Assembly (NCBI RefSeq): GCF_009727055.1
Contig: NC_052351.1
Coordinates: 56,257,268 to 56,321,267 of the forward strand
Origin: Benincasa hispida
Lineage: Eukaryota > Streptophyta > Magnoliopsida > Cucurbitales > Cucurbitaceae
Reading direction: 5' to 3'
Length of the DNA stretch: 64,000 nucleotides
Shown here: one piece after another, positions 48,906 to 61,161 of the stretch
Position numbering within the stretch: position 1 is the stretch's first letter
How the letters are laid out: each line of letters opens with the position of its first letter
Translations under genes and position numbers: made by a program
Notes under the pieces: model-generated
What the model saw: only the letters and a program-made list of their open reading frames with translations
Databases searched by the model: none
What the model was told of the DNA's origin: nothing

Positions 48906-49470
48906 TTTGTATTAATGCTTGCAACTCTTGGAGCCTTTCTTGGATTGTTGATTTGTTGGAACTTTCTATTTCTTGGGTAGAAAATTGTTCATCATTTTCG
49001 TTTTGTATTTTGAGTCTTTCTTTATCTTCTTTCCATACTTCTTCGCAAATAGATTGACCTATCTTCATTCTGGTTTCCTTCAATTTGGTCCACTGAATTT
49101 TTTGCAACTCTCTTTTCCTTTGTCAACTTGTACTGCACTAAGTTTAGTGTTTTCCCTCGTTAATCCTTTAAACTTTTTTTTGTAGATCTGCAATAACTTC
49201 TTTTACTCTCATCATCCTTTCAGGTGAACCTTCCAAAGGAAGGATGCGATGTTGGATATCGAACATAATCAAGTTGGCGACCAAAGTGGAGCCTTGGAAG
49301 TAGTCATGGTGTGATCCGTAGTTGAACTCTGTTGGATAGGTGGTATGCTCGGGTGAAAAGGATTGTTGGGAAACATTGGTTAAATAAGATAAGGATTGTG
49401 GAGATAGTTTGAGGGTCGTTGTCCCTATCAAGACATGGCCTCATACCAATGAAGATAGTCATTCTCACTT
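48906..49470 (-). pseudogene. Gypsy F gag, N-terminal region
   Basis: Minus-strand frames 49431-49168 and 49107-48901 encode a polar, coiled-coil-like region (FDIQHRILPLEGSPERMMRV, IQERLQELQALIQI) lying between the primer-binding site and the gag core. This is the usual position of the variable gag N-terminus in plant gypsy elements. A frameshift near 49150 joins the two. The open frame starts at 49431 but the original start cannot be fixed. Confidence 0.55.
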
Positions 49471-49640
49471 ATATACCCATGAGATAGTCATTCTCACTTA
49501 TATACCCATGATCCTCCTCAATGGTATGATATTGTCCATTTGGGCATAAACCCTCATGGCTTTGTTTTTTGTTTTACCCAAAAAGCCTCATGCCAATGGA
49601 GATAGTCATTCTCACTTATATATCCATAAACCTCCTCGTT
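49445..49640. repeat. Short direct repeats GATAGTCATTCTCACTTATA
   Basis: The word GATAGTCATTCTCACTTATA occurs three times (about 49456, 49483 and 49603), in the leader of gypsy F between its 5' LTR and gag. Confidence 0.8.
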
Positions 49641-49760
49641 ATTTTCTACACGAGTAAAACTCGCGGATGGAATAGGCTTCTTCCTTACTCGTTTCTGAAT
49701 ATTTGGAGTTAGTCATCCTTCTCCGCATAATCTTTTTCCAAGCTCTGATACCAATCTTAG

Positions 49761-49997
49761 TGGAGCTCAAAGCCTTGGAGCGATTATAAGGGTGAGCATT
49801 AGCCTTTATATATAGGGCTTAGCTCATGGATTAATGGGCTTTGATTATAAGGGTTGTTAATCATATTAACCACAGTAACTAACTAACAACTTAACTAAGG
49901 GAAGAAATAACATAAAATAATTAAGCTAGATTCAAAGAGAGCTTGGACAAAGCTAAATTATAAACTGAACCCTAAATTATCTAACTAATCTACATCA
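49761..49997 (-). mobile_element. Gypsy F 5' LTR (right copy)
   Basis: 237 bp, TGGAGCTCAAAGCC...CTACATCA, matching 3317-3577. On the minus strand the primer-binding site ATTGGTATCAGAGCTTGG lies just inside (about 49738-49756). AAAAG at 49998-50002 is the right target duplication. Confidence 0.82.
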
Positions 49998-50002
49998 AAA
50001 AG

Positions 50003-50350
50003 AGATGACTTTGGTAATTTTTATAGTGGTTCGAAATCCCTGTTTCACTTTACAAGACCCATCCATGTGTATTTTATTGTAATAGTTTTCTTAAGGGTGA
50101 GAACCAAATCGATTGATCACTCTTTTTATAGGTTCCAGAATCAATCCCGATCCTTTTGTAGGTTTAGGATCCAATTTATACCAATCCTTTTGACGAGTTC
50201 AAGATGAAACCACTATATACTCAATCCTTTCTGAGTTAGAATTTATTTTTGCTTAATGATGATGTAAGAAAAAGATTAAAATTGTTAAGTTTTACAAAAT
50301 GGGACAAAAGTCTTTTTTTGCTTGAGATTTGAGTCTTTTAATCAATTTTC
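50003..50350 (-). mobile_element. Copia H 5' LTR, second part
   Basis: Continues the LTR interrupted at 3316: GAGATGACTTTGGTAATTTT, a TATAGTGGTTCG stretch, and repeats of CAATCC..CCTTTTG..GGTTCA type found in such LTRs. The outer end is not defined. Placement rests on the target duplication flanking gypsy F. Confidence 0.5.
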
Positions 50351-51048
50351 CCTTTTTCCTTCTTTTTCATTTTCTTTAATGAATTTCTTGTTTTTTTAAA
50401 AAAAAATGTCTCATGTTTTTAAAAAGAAAATAATAATTTAAAGTCAGTCTAAACATAACTCGAAGAAGAGATCGGATGAAAACTGAATTCTAATCTCATA
50501 TGTAATTGAACTAAAAAAATGAATAAAATTAAATAATAATAAGTGTTGTTTTTAAATATAGAAAAATAAACTAAAATATTTATAAAATATAGTAAAATTT
50601 TAGAAATATTAATGATAAACGTTGATAGACACTGATAGAAAGTCGATTTTGAAACAGGTACCTAGCACACGTTATGTCCACATTTTGAAATAAAATCAGA
50701 CAATTTCTTTTTGTTTTGAAATTTCTCAAACCACTTTTGATCATGATAATTGAAATATGAAAAAACGCTTTTTTAAACACTTGTGGTTTGGATTGATTTA
50801 GGGGAAAAAATCATTTTTATTTAGATAATTTTGATAAAAACGATTTAAAATAAAAATACTCATGTATTTGACAACTTTTTTTCAAATGTATTTATATATG
50901 AGTTCATGTGTGTTTGAAATACATTTTGAAGTATTAATTTTAATAAAAATGTTTTTGTTAAAAGTGTTTTTGTTAATATCAAATTTCTACAAAGGATGAC
51001 AATAAATACATCATGAACTGATAATTTAAAATAATGGTCATTAGAATT
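50351..51048. other. AT-rich intergenic DNA
   Basis: No gene, RNA or clear repeat was recognised. It is the first sequence right of the nest that looks like plain intergenic DNA. Confidence 0.6.
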
Positions 51049-51656
51049 AGAGATGTCCATTGGATAGGGTGGGGTCGGGATGTCATTCCCCCATCCCCGT
51101 CCCTGCTCCCACTTCATTCCCATCCCCGTGAAATTTTCACAGGAATTGGGGCGGGGATTCCCGCAGGGAATTTTTTCCCGTTACCTTTTTTTTCAAAAAA
51201 AATATTAATTTAAATCAATAAATTTTAATTAAATAATTAACTTTATCACTAGTTTATCATTATTAATTTACATGACGATTTGAATTTAAAGATAAATTAC
51301 TCAAATTTGGCCTAAAAAAGCTAATTAATTTTTTAGTAGAAAGAAATAAATATAAATCAAATTATTTACATATATAATCTAAATTTAAATATTCAATTTA
51401 AACATATTCATTATCTTTCCCAATAAATAATCAAATTTGAAATTTAAATGTAATATTTATATAATAATAATAATTACATAATATTAGAGAATTATACTAA
51501 ATAAATATGTAGAAGCTAATCGGGACAAGGACGGAGAAGGGGGCAGGGGCAGGTCACGAGAATTTTTTTCTCCACTCCCTCACTCATTCTCTGTCTAATC
51601 GAGGAATCCCCACCTCGTTCGGGGCAGAGTCCCGTAGGAAAATTGGATATCTCTAA
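51049..51656. mobile_element. hAT-like MITE (608 bp)
   Basis: Ends are inverted copies (AGAGATGTCCATTGG at the left; AATTGGATATCTCTAA at the right). The direct repeat TTAGAATT flanks both sides (51041-51048 and 51657-51664), the 8 bp size expected for hAT. G/C-rich blocks (GGGGCGGGGATTCCCGC) lie near both ends with an AT-rich middle. Confidence 0.7.
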
Positions 51657-51664
51657 TTAGAATT

Positions 51665-53284
51665 GGTCGTTTGGGGTGGTCGAAAGTGGCCATCGTGATG
51701 GTGGCCAAGTAGGCCAACGACAGTGGTCGGGATGGTGACCAGAAAACATAGTAAAAGTGAAGTAGATGACTTTGAAATATTTTGATAATTTTAAGAATTG
51801 TACAAATTAGGGAGAGGTTAGCAATTAAACATAAAGTCATTTTCTAAAAGTTGAATTCCTAGTGTTTACTCTAAACCAACTTATTTTATCAACTCATTTT
51901 TCTAAAATTTATTTGAGTGCTTGCCAAATACTTCAATTTTTTTTTCAAAATGACTTATTTTTTAGATCAAACACTTAAAAAGGTAATTCAAACACCACTC
52001 TAAGTCATGAAGAAGAAAGAAGAAGAAAAAAAAAAAAAAAAAACCTCAATTGACAAATAATCAAGTGCCTCGGGACCAAATTTAATTGTTAATTTACAAT
52101 AAATTAAATTACAATTTTAGTCATCAAACTATATTTGTTGAGTGCTTGAATTTTTAAAATTACAAAATACAAATATAGTTTCCAAACTTTCAAATTATTT
52201 AAAATTTACAAATTTATTAGACACAAAATTGATGATTTATGATTTTTTTCAAATTTATATTTAATAGATTAATTAATTTTGAAAAAAAAAATCAAAACTT
52301 TTAGTATCCTATTAAACACAAAATTGAGAGTTTTGAGACGTATTAGATACTTAAACATCTACAAAACTAATTAGACACAAACTTCAAAAATACAAGGACG
52401 AAACTTTTACTTAAATACTTTACCCACAAATTGAAGATAAAATTGAGTCAAGATCGAATAAAATCTTTAAACTTTTTATTCAGTGTAGTTGTAACTCTTT
52501 ACAATGCTAAAGTAAGTCGTCAAAACTTGATTGGAATAAGAGAAATCAATAAAAAAGTTCTTCGATGGTCATACTAATTAATCGACGAGTTAGAACAAGA
52601 AGGAGAAAATGACGAAAGTATGGCGGAAGATCATGAAATTTGTTTAAGAAAAGCCAAACATGTCGTAATTTTTACTTATAATCTAGAAACTAGCGATACT
52701 TATACTCAATATTACAATATGTAATTTAAGTTAATTATAGGAGCAATTGCAACTATAAAAATCAGTCTCAAAATTTGACAAATATAACACAATTCAAAAG
52801 AATTTGTTTATAACAAAGTTAATAGTCTATTGTTGATAGATTTTGATATATTGGTAATTCTTTACCAATATTGCTATATACTTAATTATTAGTTCTAAAA
52901 GTGTTATCCATTGCAATTACTCATAGTTATAGGGTACAAGAATCACACACATAAATAAGGATAGTCAATTTGATAGAATTTCGTTACCTCATTTTTACAA
53001 GTGCCGAAGTTAACTAAATAGGGAACTATTCCTAAAACATACTGTATTAGTAATATACTTCTACTGAGTACACATCCAACTGTCTCCTTTCAGTAGCTTA
53101 CTCTAAACTAGCTAAAACTTCAGCAATTTTCCTTGAATAAACTTATTGTCTTTATGTATTAATGAATATAAAGATGGAACAATCAAAATTTGTATATGTA
53201 CCAAATTGAGTGAGTGAGAAAAGAGTGATTTACAAGGAGGAAATGGCTTGTTGTTCAAAACTGAAAGCTAACTAACCTTGTTTC
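51665..53284. other. Intergenic, downstream of the host gene
   Basis: AT-rich, with a poly-A run at about 52029-52043. No coding sequence recognised. It includes the 3' flank of the gene ending at 53285; no exact AATAAA-type signal was seen close to the stop. Confidence 0.6.
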
Positions 53285-56200
53285 TTATAGGGACTCAGCA
53301 AACTGAGGGGCCTCGAGGTCTAGTTCTTGTCTCATCACACAGGTCATCAGCCATTCACTGTTAAAAGTCCATATCCCTTTTTTTACAGCCAGTAAGGCTT
53401 CCTCCACGTCTTCCTCGCCCGCCACAAAGATCGTTTTCGATACTTCATTTACTTTACCCAGCGCATGAATCACCTGAATTTTCAAGCAAAATGAACTTTC
53501 CAAATGAGAAAAAGATATGTCTATATTACAAAGAGATCACCAGAATTCTACTCACCAAAATAATATAAAATAAATTCTCATTTTTGTCCCTAAACTTTAA
53601 GGTTTATTCCATTTTGTTGCTAAACTTTCAAAATGCTTACTATGAGACATATTTAAATTATATAGTGAAGATGAGCAATAGGTAAACAAATATCGAATGG
53701 TTACTTTCTGAAAGCTAAATGGATGATTTGAAACTTCATACACTAAAATGATTTTCTTTCCCTTTAATGTTCTTGGATTAAAATGGATATTTTGAAAATT
53801 CCAAGGCCAAAATGGAATTTAAACCCACATAATACTAAGTTCGAGATCAAAAACAAGCTAAATAATGAAATATTGCAATCAATAGGAACTGAAGATATCG
53901 ATCCAGAGACGAAAGATTAAAAAACTTGAACAAATTTGATAACCAAAGAAACAGAGATGAGCATATGATCCTAGTATGCCTTCTAATTGCGAAGACTTTT
54001 TATATAACATGCTCAATTTTTAGAATCAAAACAAACATAGACATCAGCAAGTATGAAAACTTAAGCATATACACTTTAGTTTAAATCAAGTGTCTATATT
54101 TGACTTGTGTAAGACATTTAGATACTTTAACACTTGGTGAATATGTATTGGATATTGTTGGCACAATTGATGTATTAGACACCAATTATACAAGGTCAAT
54201 AAAGATCCAATATTTGTTAAGCACATATCGAACAAATTTTAAGAGTGAAATGCATTGAATTTTTTTAATCATATAAATGCATAAACTATGAAGCACAAAC
54301 ACTCTATTTTAGACATAGTGTCCATCACGCAAATTTCTGTCTCATTTTATTTATTTATTTTTAGTTTCAGACACATGGGGCACGTTTGGAGCACTTCATA
54401 TGGAAATTTTATTAAAAGAGAAAATGGGTCTAACCTTTTATGTTGGATCCAAAAAAGCCCATTGTACGTTAAACTAAGATTAAAAAAGCAAAAGCCAAAT
54501 CCCATTTTTTACCATATATATATATATATATGAGAAATTTTCACATATAAAAAAAAATGTCAAATTATTTACAAAAAAAATACTGTTAGACTTCTATCCG
54601 CCTCTATCAAAGAAGATTAAAAATTTTCTATTTTGTATAAATAGTTTCTCTTAATTTTCTATTTTTGAAAATCCTACCTCATTTAATTTTTTTTAAAAAG
54701 AAAACTATAGTTAAAAACTTAAACATTTCATCTCTTATAATTGTCAATTAACTTGACATTTTATATTTTTTTAGTGGAGTGCATTTAGTATTTTATGTTA
54801 AACTTTTATATATCCTCATGTCCCNTATATATATATATATGAGAAATTTTCACATATAAAAAAAAATGTCAAATTATTTACAAAAATAACAAAAAAAATA
54901 CTGTTAGACTTCTATCCGCCTCTATCAAAGAAGATTAAAATTTTTCTATTTTGTATAAATAGTTTCTCTTAATTTTCTATTTTTGAAAATCCTACCTCAT
55001 TTAATTTTTAAAAAAAAGAAAACTATAGTTAAAAACCTAAACATTTCATCTCTTATAATTGTCAATTAACTTGACGTTTTATATTTTTTTAGTGGAGTGC
55101 ATTTAGTATTTTATGTTAAACTTTTATATATCCTCATGTCCCGTGTCTGTGCTTCTTGGTCAGTATTCATATGTGTGCTTCATTTAGAACTTCGCATTTA
55201 ATTTGGAGGGGAGACTAGTTGTATTATAGTTGATGTGTATGTAACATAGAGAACCAAACCGTGCTATGTAGTAGGTACTCATCTACGTGGTAAGATATTT
55301 ACAGCAGAGAACTTACATTTCCACCGGCTGACTTGACTATCACGGATAGAGTTTTAGGAGGTGGTTGAGCGTGAGCTGATATGCAAACATCATAACCTTC
55401 AAATAAAGCTCCAGGACGTGCTTTTGCTCTGAGAACTGCAGTTTTTAGGCTGGCTCTGTACTTCGACGTGTAGTCGTCATCATTTAGTACGTAAGGCAAC
55501 TCGTCTGCAGATCAAGGAATAAATCACAAAAGTTATGTACTATGAAAAAACGTAAGAGGTAGAAAATATATGATGCTCAAATACTAGTAGTCATTCGAAC
55601 TCACCAACAAATCTGCCTTCTCGATAGCTTTCTTTTAACCAACTGGGAGAGACAATCCATGCTCTGTGCAATTGACAATGAACTTGTAATTTTAGTAATG
55701 AGATATAGTAAAGATTATGAGCAATGGCACAGTGACACGTTTGAAGCCACACGATAATGCATATGCTCGATAATCGTGTGGAGAACTAATGGGAGAAAAC
55801 AAAGTGAAGAACACTAGCTTGAAGAACAAAAGATATTGTGCAACACAAAAACCTTCAGAAACACATTGCTTAAGATCAAGTTTGATAATTTAAAAGGTAA
55901 GATATTACGTTCCAGTTTGCACCCTATTGAAGTTCAACATTTCTCATGCCAACCATTTCAGTGAAATGAGATACCACTCTCAACATAATCGGAAATAGCA
56001 GAAATAAGTAAAGAAAAAGCAAAGAGAAATGCAAGAGAAATCCCTGGCTTAGATATATTGATAGGTTAAGAATACGGACCATATATAGATGGCCTAGAAG
56101 AATAATTCTTTCAAAAGTACAATCACCCACAGCAGATTATCATCACTATCAGAAGGAATCCTTAACAGAATGTGTTAGGGGAAGAAGGAAATCGGGGATA

Positions 56201-59200
56201 AAAACACTACCCCAACCGCAAATATCTTTCACTTATAGGCTTGGGCCATTTTACATGTAAAAAGGGAAAAGCAAGCCCAAAACCCAACTAAGCCTAATGG
56301 GCTGTCTTAACAAGCACTAGCCACCACCACGATGGAAACAAATTAATGCCCAGCTGCAACAAGTGGAAAATTTAAAACTCTTAAACAAAAAGTGAAAAGG
56401 CTACGTGTGCATAAAATCACTGACTTTGGCACAAATTAGATGATTACCGGTATTCAAAGGTCAAAATCTACAATAATAGAAGAATGTTTTTGTCTAAGGT
56501 TGCAAGACTAACCCTGAACAGAGAGCAGTGCAGAAATTTAGAGTTTTACGCACTTTTCCTGTAATGACATGAGTGCTTGTACTCCCATCAGCGGTGAGAG
56601 AACCACCAAGCTCCTCAATCACCTGAATCAGAAAACAACTAATGCCATATAAAATAGATACGGAAACATGATAAAATCTACAGGATCCATAAAATATGCA
56701 TGTGAACATGTATCCAAGGATGGATATTCGTAGTTAAGAAAGACTATAATATCAAAACCCATTGTAATTAAATAACAGTGTAAATGTTATGGGTAGTTTT
56801 AAGCTTTCATTTTTCTATTCTAGGTAGGGATATTGAATAATGTTTTAAAATAAAATAAAGTTTGAACTCCCTCAGTTTCATTTACTTGCTTAGTATGGCA
56901 TAACCTATAAGTTCAAAAGTTAAAGCAACTAATTAATCAGTTTTGGCAGGACCTCAGATCTGCCTTTTGAAATCCTAGAGGAGTAGAGCCAGCCAAATAA
57001 GCCAGATATGCCTCTTAAGGACTATATGGAGAGGTTCAATGACGGGGTATGTATTTTTTTTAAGAGGGGAAAACACGTAGAAGGAAATAAGTACTACTTA
57101 GAGAACATAGAGAATACTGAGGATATAAAACTTCAATACCATCAATAGCAAATCCCAGAAAAGAAACATGAATGATGAATATTTTAGAAAATTTATAAAT
57201 TGACTTGGTATCGTACCTTCATAAGCTGAGTTTTCTTAGCTTCATCCGCAATATTCATCAGCATAATTTTGAACGATTTTCCTAATGTGTTCTCTTCACA
57301 ATCGAGGCCCTCTGATGCCACATTAACACTTCCAAATTCTTTACAGAAATTTTGTGTATAATTACTGGTTGAAGGATTTTTAAGAGAAATACTAGCTAAA
57401 ATCTCATGCTTTGAATTGGCTAATGAGCACGCTTGAGAGAAGGTATCATATCCATTACTTTCAGGAACAAAATTTTTGTTAGAGTCGGAATGGAAATGGG
57501 GCAGATGGACTCCTTTTACTTTCTTTGACTTCAGCGAAGAAAGTGATGCTTCCCAAACTCTCTTTGCGCTTTGTGTAGAACAAGAACAATGTGTCTCATC
57601 CAAATTACCAATAGTATTGGATAATTCTGCAATACTAGCTGTCCTGTGGTTCTCTATTTCTGCAAAAGAATCTGGACTATTACAGTCATGCACTGCATCC
57701 TGGATCTGAGGATCTGTTAGCAACAAACCAGGTTTTCGACACTGATTACCATAGGAAAGAAAACAAAAGAGCAAAACAAACTTCATAACAAAGGAGACAA
57801 TCAGGTAGCGGACAAAAAATCAGATGAATCTTAATTGATTGTGGTAGATTCAGCCCAATCTACTTAGTATCGTTTCTCCTAGACACTTTTATATGTAGAT
57901 ATCAAGTAGGTTCAAATAATGGCAAAATTAAAGTGGCTACTACACCCACCCCAAATTGCATACATCTCGATCAATTTCACAAAACAACTGCAACACCCTA
58001 CTACATTTGGTTGCCAAGGAAACTCGTAAGATATAAAATTTAAGGTGACCATATGGCTTGAGCTTATTCCCTCTGAGCCCTTTATTACTTAGATTAGTTT
58101 CTATTAGCCACTATGTCAATCTATAGTGGTATTCTAGGATCTTCATACCTATGATTACTTATTACTTACTATTTCATGTTATGAACCGTTCATGAACAGA
58201 ATGGTTTAAATCAACCGTAATAAGGCACTAAAGCAACATATGGAGAATAATTTCCATGTACTCTCTCGTGGAACAAAACCTAAATTGAACATACCCTGAA
58301 TTTTGTTTTCTTCTCCAAGGGGCGCTAAAGTTACAAACTTGTCAGGTTGGAAATTCAAATTTTGAAAGGTCTGCTGATCAACTGCATTTGAAACGTTGCA
58401 ACCTTGATTGGCAACACCAATTCTTTCAGCACGTGTGCATGATGAAGGGGCTTCAGGCTTTAATAGAGAAAATGACTTTGGCAAGTCTGCCGAACACATT
58501 GAAATTCCCTGAATGTGTGAAACCATGAGGGTAGAACCACCGGGAAAGCATAATGCTCTGCGAATGTCAGCTCTAACAGGTATTCTACGAGCTTTTCCCT
58601 TGGTGTCCACTTCTGCTATGGACAAGAAGCCCTGTATTCACTTCAAATATTAGGCATTTTCCATATTCCATATAAACTAATATGCAGCTAGAAGATTAAT
58701 AAAAGTTGGGTGATGCAAAATTTTGTTTCATAAATTATAACAGATGTGTATAATCACCTGTTTGGACCAAAACCCTTCAGATTCCTTGTCTCCCCAACAG
58801 AATATGGTACGGATGCCAACGCTTTGAAGTCTTTTTCTAAGTTCCATGTATAGTATGTGACCAAAACCCTGAAAGAGGCTAGTACACTAAAATGTAAGTC
58901 TTAAATCTCCAGTGGTTCCAAAAGTAAAACAAATTACTTCCATTATATGTTATGATTTCAAAACCAAACAAAGCACACAACTCTTCATCCCGGGGGGTGG
59001 AGGAAGCGAGGGAGACCTTGTGTTGGTAAGCTGAACTGACAGCAGCAAGAGGAATCTCAGCATATTGCGTGTCAGCAGGGACAATTTGGTAGGTAATTGC
59101 AGCTATGATCTGTAAAAAGGGAGTCGGGATTTAGAAATCTTAAAAAATAAAAAAGCCTTTATTCTTTAACAAGAAAGAATTCATTTTAGTTACGGGATGT

Positions 59201-61161
59201 CTATGCATAAGATTTTGTTACAACTATGTGGTAATAAAGATGGGCCTATATTGATGGTGACTTGTAAGTTTGGGACATGAATATTGAATAATAAAAATAG
59301 ATGCATAGTAAGCCTAAGCCCTGAAAAGTCTATGAATTCTTTACTATACAAAAGGTCATGATACGGTTTCAAAATAGTTCCATAAAAAATGCATCCACAC
59401 ATGACGTTTGGAAACTGGCAATTGGATATTTATATATATATAACAACGATCATTATCCTGAAAAGATGGCATGCCTTTGATCTTTATGCAAATAAAAATA
59501 CTAATCAATTGAGAGTAACAACAGAAAATGTTTACAAGCTTACCAATCCTGGATCAACCTCAGATTTGGATTCCAAGAGCAATGTACAATATTTCCTGCA
59601 GAAAATAGAGCTGATCATCAAAACTCAAAACTTAAATAGTAAGGTACCACATTTGAACATCATCATCAAAACAATGTTAGATGGCCAAGAATAGCTTTGA
59701 TTGTTGCCAAATACATTTTAATCATCATTGATCACAAGTGCACCACCATAACAAACCATGAAATCAAAGCAAGGAAAAGGTAAGGAACAAATTATGTACC
59801 CATTAGATACACATTTATCCATAAAAGTTGATTGCTTTCCAGTATTTGCAGCATAGACCATTGTGGGTAATTCCCTTTTGTATAATTGTAATACTTCCTG
59901 CAAAAACCAGCATAAACAAGTTTTAAAAATCACCAAGAAAAGGCCAATTTAATTGTACCAGGATTAAAATCAGAAGTGCCATATCAAATAATATTAATTA
60001 GCTTTGGTGATAAATGAAGATCTGTAAATAATATAATCCTTTGATTTTGTTGCAACACTTCGTAAAAATTCAAAATATAAGAATAAAAATATTGAAAGTT
60101 GCATAGTGCAGTCTGCATGTAGATAACTTAATAAAAAGGTTTTTTTTACAACATAAGGATAGACTTGACGAGGACTACTTTTGATCATGGCCATGGGTAA
60201 TTGGAATGTATTTCTGTAAACTCCTTTGAGCTGACTTTTTGATGGGGAAAGAATTCCTCATCTTCCCTTCATCTTCTGTATTCTTTTCGGGGAATGGGGA
60301 TTAAATTTTTTTCTCTATTTTAACAAAACAAACTATTCTTTTATGATACGATACAGCTCTTATGTAATAGCTAGAACATCACGTGCAGGCCAAATTACTG
60401 TCCTTGTGTTGTATCGTCCCCCCCTGCCCCAATTTTTTTTAGTAAAACTGACATATGCAGAAAAGAGCAACTTTGTTAAATGGTAATTAATGCATCTCTA
60501 ATTGCAGCATGCCAGAAGATAATTATTTATTATGCTCCAAGCTTCAATTGAAATTTCAGAGCAAATCAAAGTAGCGGATTGCCCATTAGAATTCATGTGA
60601 TTTGCCTATGTTTTCTTTAATTGATACTCTTAACAAAGCAGAAACCAAAGGCGAACACCAACACCAAAAGATAGACACAGATATCTACCTGAAGATAAGA
60701 TTTACTGTGACTATCAAAATCATTCGGATTAACAAGCACAAACGAGTACTCCCCTTGAGAGTGACACTTTTCTCCAATACCTAAACAAAATCCAAAATTA
60801 GAAAGAAATGAATTCGCACATTAATTCAAGCATCAATTCTTAATACCTTTTCCATCGCTCTCTGGATGATTAACATCAACAACACATCCCTCTTTCCCCA
60901 CTAGCATACATCAACAAACAAAAAAGCAAATTACAAACGAAAAAAGCGGCATTAGAAACAATAACTTCATCTCTATCATTATAATCTTAATCCGAAAACG
61001 CTAATCGCCGTTGAGCAATTCCATTACTGAAGCAAATGAACAGAGAATGAAAGAATCAACAAAATCGTGGCGAGGATCTACGGAAGAATAAGGATTTGAT
61101 TGCAAAGATGCTTACCGATGGGGATTGAAGATCGACGAGTAGGTTTCTTTTTCGGCGCCAT
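53285..61161 (-). CDS. GNAT acetyltransferase - tandem BRCT nuclear protein
   Basis: A 13-exon gene that I assembled by hand. Exons (minus): 61161-61116, 60900-60847, 60780-60689, 59897-59800, 59595-59544, 59109-59017, 58868-58758, 58631-58295, 57713-57217, 56622-56513, 55663-55605, 55504-55317, 53473-53285. All introns are GT-AG, phases agree, and the total is 1,926 nt or 641 residues. The start gives MAPKKKPTRRSS, a basic nuclear-signal-like N-terminus. Residues about 50-190 form a GNAT fold: motif A QHKGFGHILYMELRKRL (143-159) and motif B GFWSKQGF (177-184). Residues 200-435 are polar and unstructured. Residues about 440-641 are two BRCT repeats, with ELGG (464-467), W505, LFEGYDVCIS (550-559) and W620. 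The family suggests an acetyl-CoA-dependent or acetyl-CoA-binding nuclear protein that docks on phosphorylated partners in DNA-damage signalling; substrate unknown. An Arabidopsis GNAT/BRCT homologue is expected, but I give no symbol. Confidence 0.9.
53601..53826. mobile_element. Fold-back MITE in the last intron
   Basis: Inverted ends GGTTTATTCCATTTTG (53601) and CCAAAATGGAATTTAAACC (ends about 53825), with TTTCAAAAT/ATTTTGAAA inside. It is about 226 bp, in intron 12 of the GNAT-BRCT gene. Target duplication not resolved. Confidence 0.55.
54514..55142. repeat. Near-identical 310 bp direct repeat around a single N
   Basis: 54514-54824 and 54826-55142 are copies differing by an 8 bp insertion and a handful of substitutions. 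They run from a (TA)n tract (GAGAAATTTTCACATAT) to CCTCATGTCCC, separated by N at 54825. It lies in intron 12 of the host gene. It could be two haplotypes or an unmerged contig overlap with errors, or a real duplication collapsed at the join. Confidence 0.85.

Noticed and set aside
57193..57786. Start codon of the 197-residue ORF as a separate gene start
   Set aside because: The first 24 residues are intron; the acceptor at 57714-57715 restores the phase from exon 8, joining it to the GNAT-BRCT gene.
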